A DNA stretch of 64,000 nucleotides from Blepharisma stoltei (GCA_914767885.1 CAJZBQ010000011.1:248001-312000), one strand, 5' to 3'; positions 23,650-35,414 are shown, numbered from the stretch's first letter. Numbers and translations are program-made. The notes: generated by a model from the letters alone, not told the origin.

Positions 23650-24057
23650 GTTAATCTTAATACCGTTCATCCTGACAGGACTGGGATTCGCACCATTAAG
23701 TACTCTATGTCCTCAACGGGACCCCAGTAGAAACCCTCCTCGACACCGTATGCTAGAGATTCGCACATACTGTCTTGACTCCCCATCGCCTGGGTCGAAA
23801 CTCCCAGTTTCTCGTTAGGTAGATGTCATCCTCTCGAGGCTTTACTGGTCTTGCTCTTTCAAAATTATAGTATCGGAGGCAAAATCCCAAGTCCTAAGAA
23901 TTAGCTTCCTAAAGCTCGAGCAAAGCCTAGCCCGACATATATAAAAGATTATTATTTCTTTTTACTTTTTCACTCCATATTGAGTTATTGCCTACTAGTG
24001 TTAAAGAAAAAGGGTAAGGAGTTTAGGTGTTTTGTAGTCACCCATTTTTATGTATAT
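23650..24057 (-). mobile_element. SINE-like insertion, intergenic
   Basis: About 408 bp. GGAGGAAAATATTAT (23635-23649) and GGAGTAGAATATTAT (24058-24072) form a 15-bp duplication with two mismatches. It shares CCTGGGTCGAAACTC, CCTAGYCCGACATRYATAAA and CCATTTTTATGTATATG with the copy at 43.1 kb. Read on the minus strand its head is CATAAAAATGGGTG and its tail is TATTAAGATTAAC. Confidence 0.78.
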
Positions 24058-24270
24058 GGAGTAGAATATTATAAATTTTTTTTTATAATTATTAGTTAAT
24101 TTTATCCCTTAAATTATATATGCTCATTAACAGAATGGAGAATAAGAACAAAATGAGACCTTTTTTGGGCTAATATTTTGATATTTGCTATTTCCTTAAT
24201 TCAAGCAGGAATAATGCAATGTTTTTATCAGCAGATAAATGTGATGAATCATTCACTTCTATTAATATAA

Positions 24271-24665
24271 CTCCTCCCCCCCCCCCCTCCGTGAGCGAAC
24301 AAAAAAATTTTGTTCGCTCACGGAGGGGGGTTAAATTTTTTTTTTTAAAAAAAATTTATATATAAATTTTATAAAAAATATTTTTTTCGAAAATTTAAAA
24401 AAATCCTAATTTGCAAAAATTGGGAAGCAAATATTAATTTAATTGCAAAATTTATGTTTTAAAACGCAATTTGTTTAAAATTAAACAGAATTAGCTCTAG
24501 ATTTCATTATACTAATTATCACTTATATATCAAAATTTTTTTCCATTAAAATTTTTTCTATTAAAAAAATTTTTGTTCACTCACGGAGGGTGGGTTTTTG
24601 GTCAAAAAAATGGCGATTTTTCTAATGGTTTTGTTCGCTCGCTCACGGGGGGGGGGGGGGAGTAA
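24271..24665 (-). mobile_element. CTCCC MITE, intergenic
   Basis: A 395-bp full-length reverse copy, TAA at 24268-24270 and 24663-24665. The right tip contains a duplicated GCTC before the poly-G run. Confidence 0.93.
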
Positions 24666-25181
24666 GTGTAAAATGATTTTATCAATTATCCTAATAGAGA
24701 ATTTATTGCTAGCCAATGCTTCATGGTGCTATTATCAGCTTAAGAAATTCTTATACTCAATAAAGCTTGTTAAAACTGGACATAAAATGTGAACATTAAA
24801 AAATTGAAAATTTTTTAAAATTAATATTAACATATTAAATTTTGCAATGAAACGAAATTCATTCCTGAACAAAAGATAAATAAATATATTATTAAAAATT
24901 TCTTCTTAAAGCTAATTTTGTCTAAATTGTAAATAAATCTTTAAGTTAAATATTATGAAAAATCCTCAGATATTTATAATCATAAATATTATTCTCATTT
25001 AACTATACAAAAGGCCGCATTTAATTAATCATATAGAAATTCACTGTAAATATCAATAAAATGAAGAATTATAATTTGCATTTGCTGACCTAATTTAACT
25101 TATTTATATATATATCACAATATAAGCAAAACATTAGCGTCTAAACTTTAAAGAATTATATTTGCATTACATAAAATCTAA
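24666..25181. other. Intergenic spacer
   Basis: About 515 bp, very AT-rich, upstream of the ankyrin-nucleotidyltransferase gene. No feature recognised. Confidence 0.55.
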
Positions 25182-27098
25182 ATGGCAAACGGCTTAGACC
25201 TTCACAAATTTACTGAATTAGGAAACATAAGCGAAGTCAAACGCTTGACAGAAAAATATACATTTGACCCTCCAACAATATCAAAAGCCTTATGAACAGC
25301 CCTTGACTATGGATCTCCCACCCATGTAGAAATTGCAAAAATTTTACTACCTCGTGCATCTCCAAGCTACAAAGATGCAGGCGGAATAACTTTTTTAATG
25401 AAAGCAGCCAAAATAGGTGACTTTGAACTTGTAAGACAATTAATTGGATTGAAGTGCAGCACAGTAGCTTGTGACAGGGAGAAAAAAAGCGTTCTGATGC
25501 ATGCATTAGAAAAGCATGGCGATGATCCTATAAGAATTGTATCCTATCTTCTTTCAAATGGAGCCAATGCAAATACTACTGATTTAGAAGGATTCTCACC
25601 CCTCCATTATGCTGCACAAAATGGTTACGTTGACTCTGTAAATGAGCTAATTGAATATCGAGCTGAAGTTAATGTGAAAAACATCAACAGTGATACCCCT
25701 TTACATCTTGCTGTAAGAAGTAATAATAGACATTGTGCACAATTATTGATAGAAAGAGGTGCCAACCCAAGGATCCAAAACAACATCGGAAAATCTCCAA
25801 TTAACGAATGCTCTGGAAATTGGTTTAATGGCTCCCATAAAGAAGAAAACAAAAAAGACAACAGAAACAAAGGAAAAGGAAGAGTGAAAAACTACAAAAA
25901 GAAAGAAATCAATGAAAAAAACATTGAAGAAGCTACAAATGGCTCTATAATACAAGCTTGTTTTAAATGTAAGAAAAACCATGAATTGTACTGCATTCCT
26001 TGTGCCAAAGAATTATTATCACACTCGTCAGAAGAAGAATACAAAATTTTGCTTCCTGAAAAAGGGTCAATTGAAGACGAAAATCGGAAGCTGAAAAATG
26101 ACCTTGACAGGGAAAGAAAACACAAAAAAAAATTAATTGAGAAATTAAAACTACTAGAAAAAGCCAATTCTTTATCTCCTACAACTAGTGAAGAAACTCA
26201 AGCTGATGATTTAATGTATTCGATAAAGCTAGCAAATCAAATGAATCAAGCATTATTCATGAGGCCACTTACAATGCAGACTAGAGAAGCTATATTTGAA
26301 AATCTTCAGCAAGAAGTAAAAAAGTTTTTAAATGACCTGAATAATTGGGCGAAAAAATCAGATGGGCCGTATAGGGAAGTTGTAGAGATTATATCGATAG
26401 GTATAAAAGAAGAATTTCCAGAAAGTGATGTGAAAATTTATGGGTCTTTTGAAACGAACTTGCTTCTTCCCCATTCTGATATATATTCTTGTGTTATAAG
26501 TAGGATTTAATTAATATATTAAATATTTTAGTGCTTAAGTTAGTTAAAAAGAATAGATCTTGTTATCACTAATTTAAACCAATCTCCAGCCCAAGTCTTA
26601 CAAGCCCTTATATCGAAACTAAAATCGCTTTCTATTGTAACAAGCATAGATGACATTCTAACTGCCTCAATTCCACTCCTAAAAGTAAAAACTTCTTACA
26701 ACTCAAGAATAATTCAAGTAGATATTTCAGTCCAAGATCCTAGACATAGTGGCCTCGCTTGCTCCTCTTTTGTAAAAACCTTACTAAAGCAACACTCGAC
26801 ACTTCGCCAGGTCACTTTACTATTTAAACAGCTTATTTATTTCTCAAACTTCCATGAGCCATTTAAAAGAGGATTAAGCTCTTATGGACTTTTGCTAATG
26901 ATTGCTTGGTTTTATCAAGAGCAAACCCCTGAATGGATTGCTGAATACGCAAATGATACTCATAAGCTGTCAGAAATTTTTTTAAAGATTTTATACTACT
27001 ATGGGTGGGAATTTGACTACTCAAGAAAAATAATTGTAAACAATCCAGATCTTCCCAACTTCAGAGAAATTTGGCCGAATAAAGTAATAATAAAATAG
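25182..27098 (+). CDS. Ankyrin-repeat protein fused to TRF4-type nucleotidyltransferase
   Basis: A 614-residue protein after removing a 72-bp short IES. N-terminus: about five ankyrin repeats (residues ~10-210; FSPLHYAAQNGYVDSVNELI, DTPLHLAVRSNNRHCAQLLI). Middle: basic linker, a Cys/His segment (ACFKCKKNHELYCIPCAKELL), and a coiled coil. C-terminus: non-canonical poly(A)/uridylyl-transferase core with VKIYGSFETNLLLPHSDIDLVI, supplying the two catalytic Asp, a third Asp in IIQVDISV, and a PAP-associated helix FKRGLSSYGLLLMIAWFY. It probably tails RNA. The 72-bp IES lies inside the DxD motif. The ankyrin fusion is unusual for this family. Confidence 0.88.
26484..26555. mobile_element. Short IES, 72 bp, in nucleotidyltransferase active site
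   Basis: TA at 26482-26483 and 26554-26555. Removal joins GAT-ATA to GAT-CTT and gives HSDIDLVITNLNQSP, the exact DxD signature. The unexcised frame meets TAA after a few codons. Confidence 0.85.
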
Positions 27099-27370
27099 TT
27101 ATCAGGAATTTTGTGTATTTGTGATCCCTTGAACCCTCAGAACTATATTGCTTCAGCTACTGATCTAGACCGTTTAGTGGTACTCCCTATTTAGAGCATT
27201 TTCCAGGTAGCGTATTGTAATGCTTGGAAACCTTCAGTTTGCCCATGTCAGGAAGGCCAAAAAATATATGAAAGGATTTTATATGAAGCCAAGGTTGCCA
27301 CGGTACTTTAGAGTAGGTTGTTAGGACTAGCTATATAAAATAAATATAAAATATAAATATACATAAAAAA
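27099..27370. other. Spacer with non-coding mixed-composition DNA
   Basis: About 270 bp, less AT-rich than other spacers. It could be a decayed insertion, but no ends or duplications are seen. Confidence 0.35.
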
Positions 27371-27613
27371 TTAGTTACGACTGTTTATAATAAAATCTCT
27401 GATCTTCTGCACTGCTTGTTCGAATTGTTGAATCGTTGCAGTCATCTCTAAATTCTGTTCCAGTACAGAAGCCAAATACGCATTATTTGCTTCAATGATA
27501 CCTAGGAGAGTATCATATGATAGATTTCCGTTTAACATTAAGATATTCAACGCATTTCTATTGCTAGAAGCATAAGCTAAATAGCTTGAATAAATGTCCT
27601 GAGTATGACACAT
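27371..27613 (-). CDS. Small hypothetical protein, 80 aa
   Basis: A clean frame from ATG to TAA. It starts MCHTQDIYSSYLAYASSNRN, then predicted helices LLGIIEANNAYLASVLEQNL and MTATIQQFEQAVQKIRDFI. Composition is protein-like and amphipathic helical. No family recognised. It may be a real small gene, but the ORF is short enough to be chance. Confidence 0.45.
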   Translation of the reverse strand: MCHTQDIYSSYLAYASSNRNALNILMLNGNLSYDTLLGIIEANNAYLASVLEQNLEMTATIQQFEQAVQKIRDFIINSRN

Positions 27614-28464
27614 TATTTATTAAATGGACATCAATTGCTTAAATTATAAGATCACACCTAATTAATATTCTTAAGTAATAACTCATAGGAGCATCCCGAA
27701 AAAATTATCCAACAATTGATTTTCAATTGCAAGAAATTTAATCTTTTGAATTTTCACGTCATCAATATTTTGGGTTGAATGGAAATCTTATCATTTTTAA
27801 TAATCCTTCAATATAAAACTCGTCTGAGATATTTTTGCTCAGTAAGTTTAAAGGCAGGATGATTAATTCCTTTAAAATAATTTGAGAATGCTTGCAGCCA
27901 CTAGTGCATAAAGGCTCAACAGGCTATATTTTATTTATGATGGGGATAAAAATCATGTAAGAAGATTTTTAAGGATTTGTAAAAGCTACCATAATCAATT
28001 CTTAGTGCTTAACAAATTAATTTTAGTTACTTGCATAAAAAGATTTTAATTGTTTTTATTAAAAACTATTTTAATTATTTTTTCTGATCTATAACAAATT
28101 TCTGATCGAGAAGAGTCAACAGTTACTTTGAAGGCTTTGCTTTTAAACGAGTAAAATCTTGGAAATATCAACAGACTAAATGATTTTTTCTCTTGAATTT
28201 CTCCATTTTCTTTTGCTTATATTAAAATATCTTATTCTAACTCTATTCGTTCATAATCTTAATTATTTATATTTAGATTCATATTATAATTTTTATTTCG
28301 CAATTCTCAATATCTAATCTTTAAGAATTCACACTAATCCTTATTAATTTTAAAATAATTAAAATATGCCAAAAAATTAAAACCCTACTTGTGATCTAGC
28401 AATAAAAAATCAAAACGAAGCTAAATTCATTCATTATAATAAACTCCTCTATGAGTTATCATTT
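27614..28464. other. Intergenic region, no gene recognised
   Basis: About 850 bp of AT-rich DNA. No insertion ends, RNA gene or long frame seen. Confidence 0.55.
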
Positions 28465-29434
28465 TTATATTTCTTGAAGCGTATCAAGCCATACTTTGCA
28501 TTCTTCAATTGCTTCTTTAAATGCTGAATATGGTCCATATGCTTCTAAAATATCTGCTGTTACACAATTATGGCCTCTAATTAATGGATCGCACCCAGTG
28601 AATTCAAAATTTTCTGCCTTCTTAAGCCACTTTTCAAAGCTTTCCAATGTTTTTTCTTTTTTTATCGCAAAATGTTTTCTGACTATATCAGCAAACTCAA
28701 CCGGTGGGTTTTGAATCATTCCAGTTATAGCATATTTGATATTAGCGTATTCTACAATCATCGAGTATTCCATATTAGCTTTACTACCAATTTCATAATG
28801 CTCATGGCATGGCTCCATTTGTATAACTTCTTGAGTCATAACCAATGACTGGATTGATACAAAAACCTGCAAAAGGGTGCTATAGCTTGGCTTCCACATT
28901 TCTTCAGGCTCACAATCCCAAGTATTTATTATTGATAAACATACATTTCATGTATGATATAAATTTGGGTTACCTGACTGTCCCATTTACTGTTGTTTTT
29001 ATTGTTATTGAAGGAGGGTTGTTTGGATCTTCTTGAGGTAATTTTATATCAAATAAAAATAGCCCATGCTCATATGGGGTATCTTCAGTCTCTGAAATTA
29101 ATACTTTCAATCTACTTAAATTTGAGCTGTCTATACTGATAAAGACAGAACCTTAAGGTTCACATGGTAAACTCCGGGATAATGATTTAAGTTCTTTAGT
29201 AATTCTAGTAAGGCCTTGTGTGCTGAGTCCTTTATCATCATAACAATATGTTGAGATATTTTCTTCAATCCAATCAAAGGCATTACATCTAAGACTGCCT
29301 AAGTGTCGAAAATATAGATGAGTTGGTTCTGGAGCTTCAAGATCTGAATCTGATGGTTCTCTTATTAAAAATATAGGAGCAGGATCTTCTTCTTCATTGC
29401 CTGATTTTAATATTTCTTCTCCAGCAGAATCCAT
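28465..29434 (-). pseudogene. UBE2O-like ubiquitin-conjugating enzyme with two lesions
   Basis: E2 core of the UBE2O group: SLPCEP-GSVFIS, TPYEHGLFLFDIKLP, TVR-NPNLYHTWNVCLSIINTW (active-site Cys in NVCLSI), then MWKPSYSTLLQVFVSIQSL. The N-terminus MDSAGEEILKSGNEEED is acidic. Two defects cut the frame. CCT-TAA-GGT stands where family members read PEG (a single G-to-T change would do it). About 2 nt are missing between GTVR and NPNLY. Neither looks like an intron or a bounded IES. It could be a decaying gene, a germline-only oddity, or two assembly errors. Total length is 2 nt short of a multiple of three. Confidence 0.65.
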
Positions 29435-29626
29435 CTTATTTGTTGCATGAAGTGATAAAATGAAAATGCTGTATTTTTGATAAAATAATTTTAAACAATA
29501 TAACAATATACAACAAGACTCTTGGCAATAATATAGATAGAAATTATTTAATTTTATTATAATTAAAATCCAAGATTTTATTATCGACTTTTCTAAAATT
29601 AATTTAAGCCTTTATTAATTGGAAAA

Positions 29627-29992
29627 TTAAAATGGATACGTTGAGGGAATAGGACTCAACGACGCACTTTTTGGTGGAGAGGTGGACTGATACAGTGTGT
29701 GGCAAAGCATTCTATGTAACTCGAGGAAAAATTTTTTCTTCCTTCTTCAAAAGAGATATTTGAATCAATTTTAATAGATTGTGGATTTCTCTGCGCAATT
29801 TTGTCTTCTAACTCTTCTTTTTCGATTGCTTCTTTGTTTTCTATATCTAGTCGATCTTTTGATTCTTCTTTTTGTGAAAAATTTCAATTAAATTTCAGAG
29901 CCAGCTCATTTTTTGGGTCATTTTCATCTAAATATTCCGAGGAAATTTGGACCAGAAGAAATTAATTTAATTTCTATTAAAAGTAAGCATAT
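29627..29992 (-). other. Coding-like extension downstream of SLC37 gene
   Basis: Minus-strand frame rich in K/E (SQKEESKDRLDIENKEAIEK..). It becomes continuous with the transporter C-terminus if about 70 bp between TA at 29933-29934 and 30003-30004 is removed, giving KKTYLDENDPKNELALKFN. That would extend the protein to a TAA at 29599 (542 residues, in frame). The lower end (29627-29700) begins TTAAAATGGATACGTTGAGG, which resembles the SINE-like head, so this segment may be partly insertion. Undecided. Confidence 0.35.
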
Positions 29993-31297
29993 TTATATTT
30001 TATATGTTTTTTTCTCTACTTTTTTAGCTGTATATTCTCTAACACCAATTGGCAGTAAAAGCGCAAACGATATAAACCCAGCAATCAGCATAAAAATAAA
30101 AGAATACATCCAATCAAAAGATGCCAAATATCCAATTAATATCTGCCCAAATGCAGCTCCCAAGCTTCCAGTTCCATCAATAATCCCAGCAACAGTCGAC
30201 AATGCTTTTTCACACGATTTATCGCTATCATGTCTTCCAATATCAACCGAGACAGCTCCAGGAATCAATTGTCCTGCAGCCCCAGCCAAAATTCCTATCA
30301 TAAATGACAAAAAGTAAAAAATCCACCAACTATTAACAGGAACTGCTTCAAATCCCCAAATAACGGGCAAGGTTGAAAACATGATCACACAAAGCGTTGG
30401 TCCTCGAGATCCTAGCTTATCAGTCACCCATCCAAATATAAAAACTCCAACCAAGCTTGCAACATCATATAAATTTGCCATAATTCCAATACTGTTGCTA
30501 TCGATTTTGTAATCGTCGTGCAAATAGTAAGGAAGCCACATTAATATGGCGTAGTTTAAGGTTTTTACACTTGCGAAGCTCAATGAGTAGTTTATAACGC
30601 CTGGCAAGAGCCAAGCTTGCCAGAAAGTTAACTTCTTTTTAGGCTCCTTTTTTATTTCTAAGTTTGTGTCGGCTAGAAGAGGGGTAGATGCTTCTAAAGA
30701 ATATTCTGGCTTATCTTTGCCGAAAATCCACAGCAATATAGCAACAAAAATCATAAAATAAGCACAAAAACTAATGATGAGCTTCCAGCTAACTTTATTA
30801 TACATCAAAAATGCAGACAGCTGAGCTCCAATTAAGTGGCCTGCTGCTGCATTTGAGCTCCAAAATCCTATTATTTTCCCTGTGTTTGCTTTTGGGAACC
30901 AATTTCCCATAATTGATACGCTTGATGGCCAAGCTGCAGACTGAAATATTCCTTCAAAAGCAAATAAAATAGAAAATACCAATGGATTATTTATCTTTAA
31001 ACTTCCAAGTAAAACACAAATTAAGTAAATAATCCCTCCTAACCCGACACCAATCGAGGCTACTTTTGAAGGAGATATTTTGTCACTTAAGGTTCCACTT
31101 ATAAAATTTCCAAATGCATAGCAGAATAAAAAGGTAAAATCTAATGTTCCAAGTAAAGTCGAGTCCATGCTCAAATCATCACCAATTTCTGGCTTCACCA
31201 TTGCTCAGCTTTGTATTGATATATGCCTAGCTGCTATAGTAAAATATGTGATAAAGAAAATTCAAATTTGGTTCTTCAGTAAATCTCTTCTGCTCAT
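29993..31297 (-). CDS. SLC37-type major-facilitator sugar-phosphate exchanger
   Basis: A 434-residue 12-TM transporter of the glucose-6-phosphate/phosphate antiporter (SLC37, GlpT-like) type. It starts MSRRDLLKNQIWIFFITYF (W = TGA). Further motifs: FGNFISGTLSDKISPSKVAS (loop 2-3 signature), FEGIFQSAAWPSSVSIMGNWF, FWSSNAAAGHLIGAQLSAF, MWLPYYLHDDYKI and a final TM bundle. The stop at 29993 may be inside a short IES (see downstream segment). An ER or plasma-membrane location cannot be told from sequence. Confidence 0.9.
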
Positions 31298-31446
31298 TTT
31301 TTTTAAAATTGTGTGTTATATATGGGAACAGAAATATGAGTTTTTAATTTAGATAAATCAGAAATTGAAGTAATTCAAAATTAAAGCAAATTAATATGAA
31401 ATTAAAAAAAGCAAATGTTTTTTTTTGTGTTTTAAATAGGTTTACA

Positions 31447-31740
31447 TTATAACTTGACAGCAGATTCTTGACTAAAATCGGCAAACTTGGCTATTTGATT
31501 TGTAGGCGCTGGCGAGATATTAAAAGATGGGTTTGCAGAATGCTCTAATGCGGAGGGTTCTTCTTTCACTGAAAATAAAGATATTTTGCGATTTGCTAAT
31601 TCACTAAACTGAATTTTTGTATCTTTGATCCCTGACCCTTTTCTAGTCAAAATGATTGCCTTTGGTGAAGTATTATCACCAGTTTCGATAATAGTTGGCT
31701 TTTTTATTTTGGCTTTTCCTAATACAGGAGTGCATCCCAT
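31447..31740 (-). CDS. Small putative acylated protein, 97 aa
   Basis: Begins MGCTPVLGKAKIKKPT, a good myristoyl/palmitoyl signal followed by lysines. The rest is polar and probably disordered. Starts and stops cleanly (TAA). No family recognised. Two other proteins in this window (14.2 and 52.7 kb) have comparable MGxC starts. Confidence 0.55.
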   Translation of the reverse strand: MGCTPVLGKAKIKKPTIIETGDNTSPKAIILTRKGSGIKDTKIQFSELANRKISLFSVKEEPSALEHSANPSFNISPAPTNQIAKFADFSQESAVKL

Positions 31741-32071
31741 GTTATTTTATCATTTAATACTTATATTCTTAATTAATCTATTAATTAAAATACTTTATAC
31801 CATCTGAGCTTCTGAAATAATGATTTATTAGCAAATATTTTGATGTGTTTGATTTTTCTCTTTATTAATGCTTTTGGTCATATACAAGAAATAATTAATA
31901 TAAAATTTGTCAAAATTCATTACATATTTAGAAGGAGAGCTCTTTGTCGAAAATAAATTGGCAGCTTTGTCTTTATGAAAATTCGTAGGATAGGCTATTT
32001 ATAAAGGATCAATTCATATTAAAGTTATTACTATGTAAAAATAAAAAAATGGTATACATTATTTTTATTAA

Positions 32072-32466
32072 CTCCCCCCCCCCCCCTCTCGTGAGCGAAC
32101 AAAAAAAATTTTGTTCACTCACGGAGGGGGGTTAATTTTTTTTTTTTAAAAACAATTTATATATATAAATTTATAAAAAATATTTTTTTCGAAATTTAAA
32201 AAAAATCCTAATTTGCAAAAATTGGGAAGCAAATACTAATTTAATTTGCAAAATTTATGTTTTAAAACGCAATTTGTTTAAAATTAAACAGAATTAGCTC
32301 TAGATTTCATTATACTAATTATCACTTATATATCAAAATTTTTTTCTATTAAAATTTTTTCTATTAAAAATATTTTTGTTCACTCACGGAGGGTGGGTTT
32401 TTGGTCAAAAAATGGCGATTTTTCTAATGGTTTTGTTCGCTCACGGAGGGGGGGGGGGGGGAGTAA
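32072..32466 (-). mobile_element. CTCCC MITE, 16 bp past the EEP gene stop
   Basis: A 395-bp full-length reverse copy, TAA at 32069-32071 and 32464-32466. It ends only about 16 bp beyond the stop codon of the phosphodiesterase-like gene, so it lies in that gene's 3' flank. Confidence 0.93.
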
Positions 32467-32481
32467 GAATTTATTGAACTT

Positions 32482-33591
32482 TTACAATGAAATTAGAAAA
32501 TCAGCATATAGTGAGCAGTGATCTGAAGGCCAATCAAATTCATTTTCAGCATATCCACACAGTTCACAAAGCAGCGGATCTTCTGTATTTCTATATAAAA
32601 TCCTATCCATTCTCTCTTTAGGATTTCAGCTTGGGTATGTATTCCCATCATTTTCTCCTTCCAAAGTGATCCAAGCATCCTTAAGATTCTTATCTCCTTT
32701 GTTTTTTCCTTCTAAAGTTCCTGTGCCCCTTTTAAAATTCATGTCGCCCATCAATATTTGTAGGGTTTCTCCATCGTCTTCTGAGTCAATAAATCTTATT
32801 ATATCACATAATTGTTTAGCTTGGCCTTTATCATCATAGGTTAATTGGGTATTATACACATTTATTTTCTTGTTTGGGTGGCTAATAGCAGCTCTTAAGC
32901 ATGCTCTAATATTTTTATCTTCTTTTGTTTTTGATAATTTTTTAGATTTTATATCAATAATAGGGAATCTCGAAATAATGCCAATTCCATCAATAATTCC
33001 ATTACTAAAATGCATTACTTCTAGTCAGTGCGAATAAGGATATTCTGGAAGTTTAGCTAATAAATCTTTCATCATATCTTTTCCTCCATTTTTCTCACAG
33101 CTAATATTATCAATAAATCTATTTAAGCACCGATTAAAGGTACAAAGCCCATAATAGGGATCATATCTAGCTTCTTGAATTCCGATAATATCAGGATTTG
33201 CTATTTTTATTTGCTTTGCAAGCATTTCGACTCTTTTTTCTCATTTTTTGTCTTTATTAAAAGATGATAAGTTATACGTTTGCAGCCTAACTATCGTTGG
33301 TGTACCTAAATAAAAAATACTAGGATATGTAACATAAATTATAGGTTTTTTAGTATATTTTAAATAATCCTGCAAGCTGCAATCGTCGTTAATAATGATC
33401 CAATCTTTAAGATATGGACCTGCAAGCTGGTATGTAGGCTCGTGATCTTCCAGTAGCTCAGAAATATTGCTAATTAAAAAAATACTAATATAGCATTGTA
33501 TAGGTAAAATTTTTAGGGCAGAAAATATCATATGTTCTGGACTCAAGTATGACCTTAAGGCATATTTTAGTTTCCATTTATTTTTATTCAT
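32482..33591 (-). CDS. Endonuclease/exonuclease/phosphatase-family protein
   Basis: A 369-residue EEP-fold phosphodiesterase. Motifs: VRLQTYNLSSF, IIGIQEARYDPYY (catalytic Glu), GIGIISRFPI, VYNTQLTYD, ILMGDMNFKRG (DxN) and the terminal FDWPSDHCSLYADF (SDH). Three Trp are TGA. The N-terminus has an extra ~110 residues with WIIINDDCSLQDY, not part of the core. The fold includes nSMases, APE1 and inositol phosphatases. The lack of further signatures prevents assigning a substrate. Confidence 0.87.
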
Positions 33592-33698
33592 ATTTAAAAT
33601 AAACAGGTGTCAGAAACATTTATATGCCGTTTGACATTTTTTTAGGTTGAAGAAATAATTAGGATGATATTTAACAAATTAAAATAATTGAATTAGAG

Positions 33699-35414
33699 TT
33701 AAAATTCCCAAGTAGTCTCTGCATACATCGCCCAAATAAATTTCGCTCTCAGAGTCTTTGCAAATACTTTTTCAATTGGCACTTCATTCTTTTTGCACCA
33801 TGCAACAGTGATTCTCGGATCCATATAATTAATTTTTGAAGTCTGAAGCGCTATTGTTTTGTTATCATCCTTCATTTTTAGCTTAATTTCCATATTTTTC
33901 ACAGCTGTTTTAGCTTTAGCTAGTGCTTTCTTTGTATTTTCTTCAGTGCAAGGTAATTTTCTTTCTGTATCTACTGAATTTCTCCCAGTTTTAATAAATT
34001 TCATATGGTCTTCAAGTATCCTGATATCCTCAAGCTTTTCTTTTAATTTTTCTTGAAGTTTTTCTATCATGCCTTCAAAATTTTTTGGCGTCGATTTTTG
34101 ATGGTTACATAATATAGCAACTTCTCTATTTGCATCAGTATAAAATTGGACTTTTTCTTCAACAGACTGATTTTTTGCTTTAAATTTTGCTAGTTGCTGC
34201 TGTAAAGAAATTGATGCATTATAAGTTCTAAACATTTTAGCAGAGAGTCCATGCATAAAACTCCTTAAATAGCCATTAAGGGTGTGGGCGGTAATTAAAT
34301 CAAATAAATCGTTTTCTTTTTCTTTACCTTTACAAAATTCTTTTAAATTGTTATAGACTTCAGGGACAATTTGAACTGTATTAAAATATCTCATAGAATC
34401 TTTACCAAGAAAGTCTAAAGTAATTTGATGATTTTTTTCGAATTTTATATGTTCAACTCTTAAAGAACAGCAGCCAACGGTATCAGCTTCGTCTTCAGTT
34501 TTTTCATTTCCAACACGTAATGCAAGTTTGTCAATTAAATATAAAGCTGACCCTAATTGCTTATTAACAGAACTATCTGATAAAATTTTTTTGTTATAAT
34601 CTGCTCTGATTTCATCAATCATTTCTTTTAATTTTTTGGCTTTTTCATATTTTAGCTTATCGCTGAGCCCTTTAAATTTGGAAGCTGCAGATAAATAGAC
34701 ATATTTCTTGCTTGAAAAACTTAGTTCAGGGTCTTCATAAAATGCAAGTCAGGTAGTTGTATTGTTGTGTGTAATAAATTTCCAAGAATGTCCTGGCAAT
34801 GGGCATATAGGAACTTTATTTCTTTTCCCTATATTTATTGTAATATCTTCAGGAGCTAGTCTTCCCTTTATGTTTCCTCCTTTAGGGTGTTGGCCTCTTC
34901 CTCTAAACAGCCCAGGAGGCTCAACTATTATATTAGAAATTTTTTCTCTTGTATTGTCCACGATTGCATAGCCCATTTCTTCAATAATTTTTTGTTTGGC
35001 TTCTCTTTCAGTTTTTTTTTCTTCTGAAGGCCGGAGTTTTTTTAATTCTCTTTGAGACTCAATATGCATACTTATTCCTTTAAAATCGCAGCCATTTAAG
35101 GATTTAATTTTATGGTTTTCGCCAAGAATTTTTAAGAAACTGCTTTCGAAATTTTTTCGGAAAATTTCTTTTGTTTCCCATTCAGTTCCTACGACAGAGG
35201 CCCACATTGTAGCGATTTCTTCTTGCTCAGGGGTTAAATAAATTGGCTCGCCATTATAGACAAGTGGGACTCCGTGAGGCTGATATAATGGAGGAAAAAA
35301 TAAGCCATGGTGCTCAAGGGACATTCATTTGATTGAAGATTGATCTTCTTGATCTCCTTCCCACCAATGGCTGCTTTCTTTTTTCCTCTTCTTTGGCAAG
35401 TCCTCAGTTTCCAT
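33699..35414 (-). CDS. TOP1: DNA topoisomerase IB
   Basis: A 571-residue eukaryotic type IB topoisomerase. N-terminus METEDLPKKRKKESSHW is short and basic. The core starts KWMSLEHHGLFFPP and includes GLFRGRGQHPKGGNIK, CPLPGHSWKFI, LIDKLALRVGNEK, LRVEHIKFE, DFLGKDSMRYFN, FRTYNASI and CNHQKS, then a coiled linker. The C-terminus has the catalytic Tyr in SKINYMDPRITVAWC. It relaxes supercoils in the nucleus. No insertions, despite its length, in contrast to ligase IV nearby. Trp codons include TGA at 35325-35333 and 34746-34748. Confidence 0.95.

Noticed and set aside
23793-23803. GGTCGAAACTC as a tRNA B-box in SINE-like elements (also 43230-43240)
   Set aside because: It resembles a B-box, but it lies on the strand opposite to the element's head, no matching A-box at a suitable distance is visible, and no cloverleaf could be built. 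A tRNA origin is not supported.
23151-24665. Possible CRISPR-like or tandem array from repeated CTCCGTGAGCGAAC motifs
   Set aside because: The motif marks ends of dispersed MITEs in both orientations with a conserved interior. Spacing and context do not fit a CRISPR array, and the genome is eukaryotic.
29153-29506. Upstream extension of the UBE2O-like gene to a hydrophobic start (MLYCLKLFYQ)
   Set aside because: The acidic MDSAGEEIL start fits the family better, and the hydrophobic leader is AT-rich spacer in frame.
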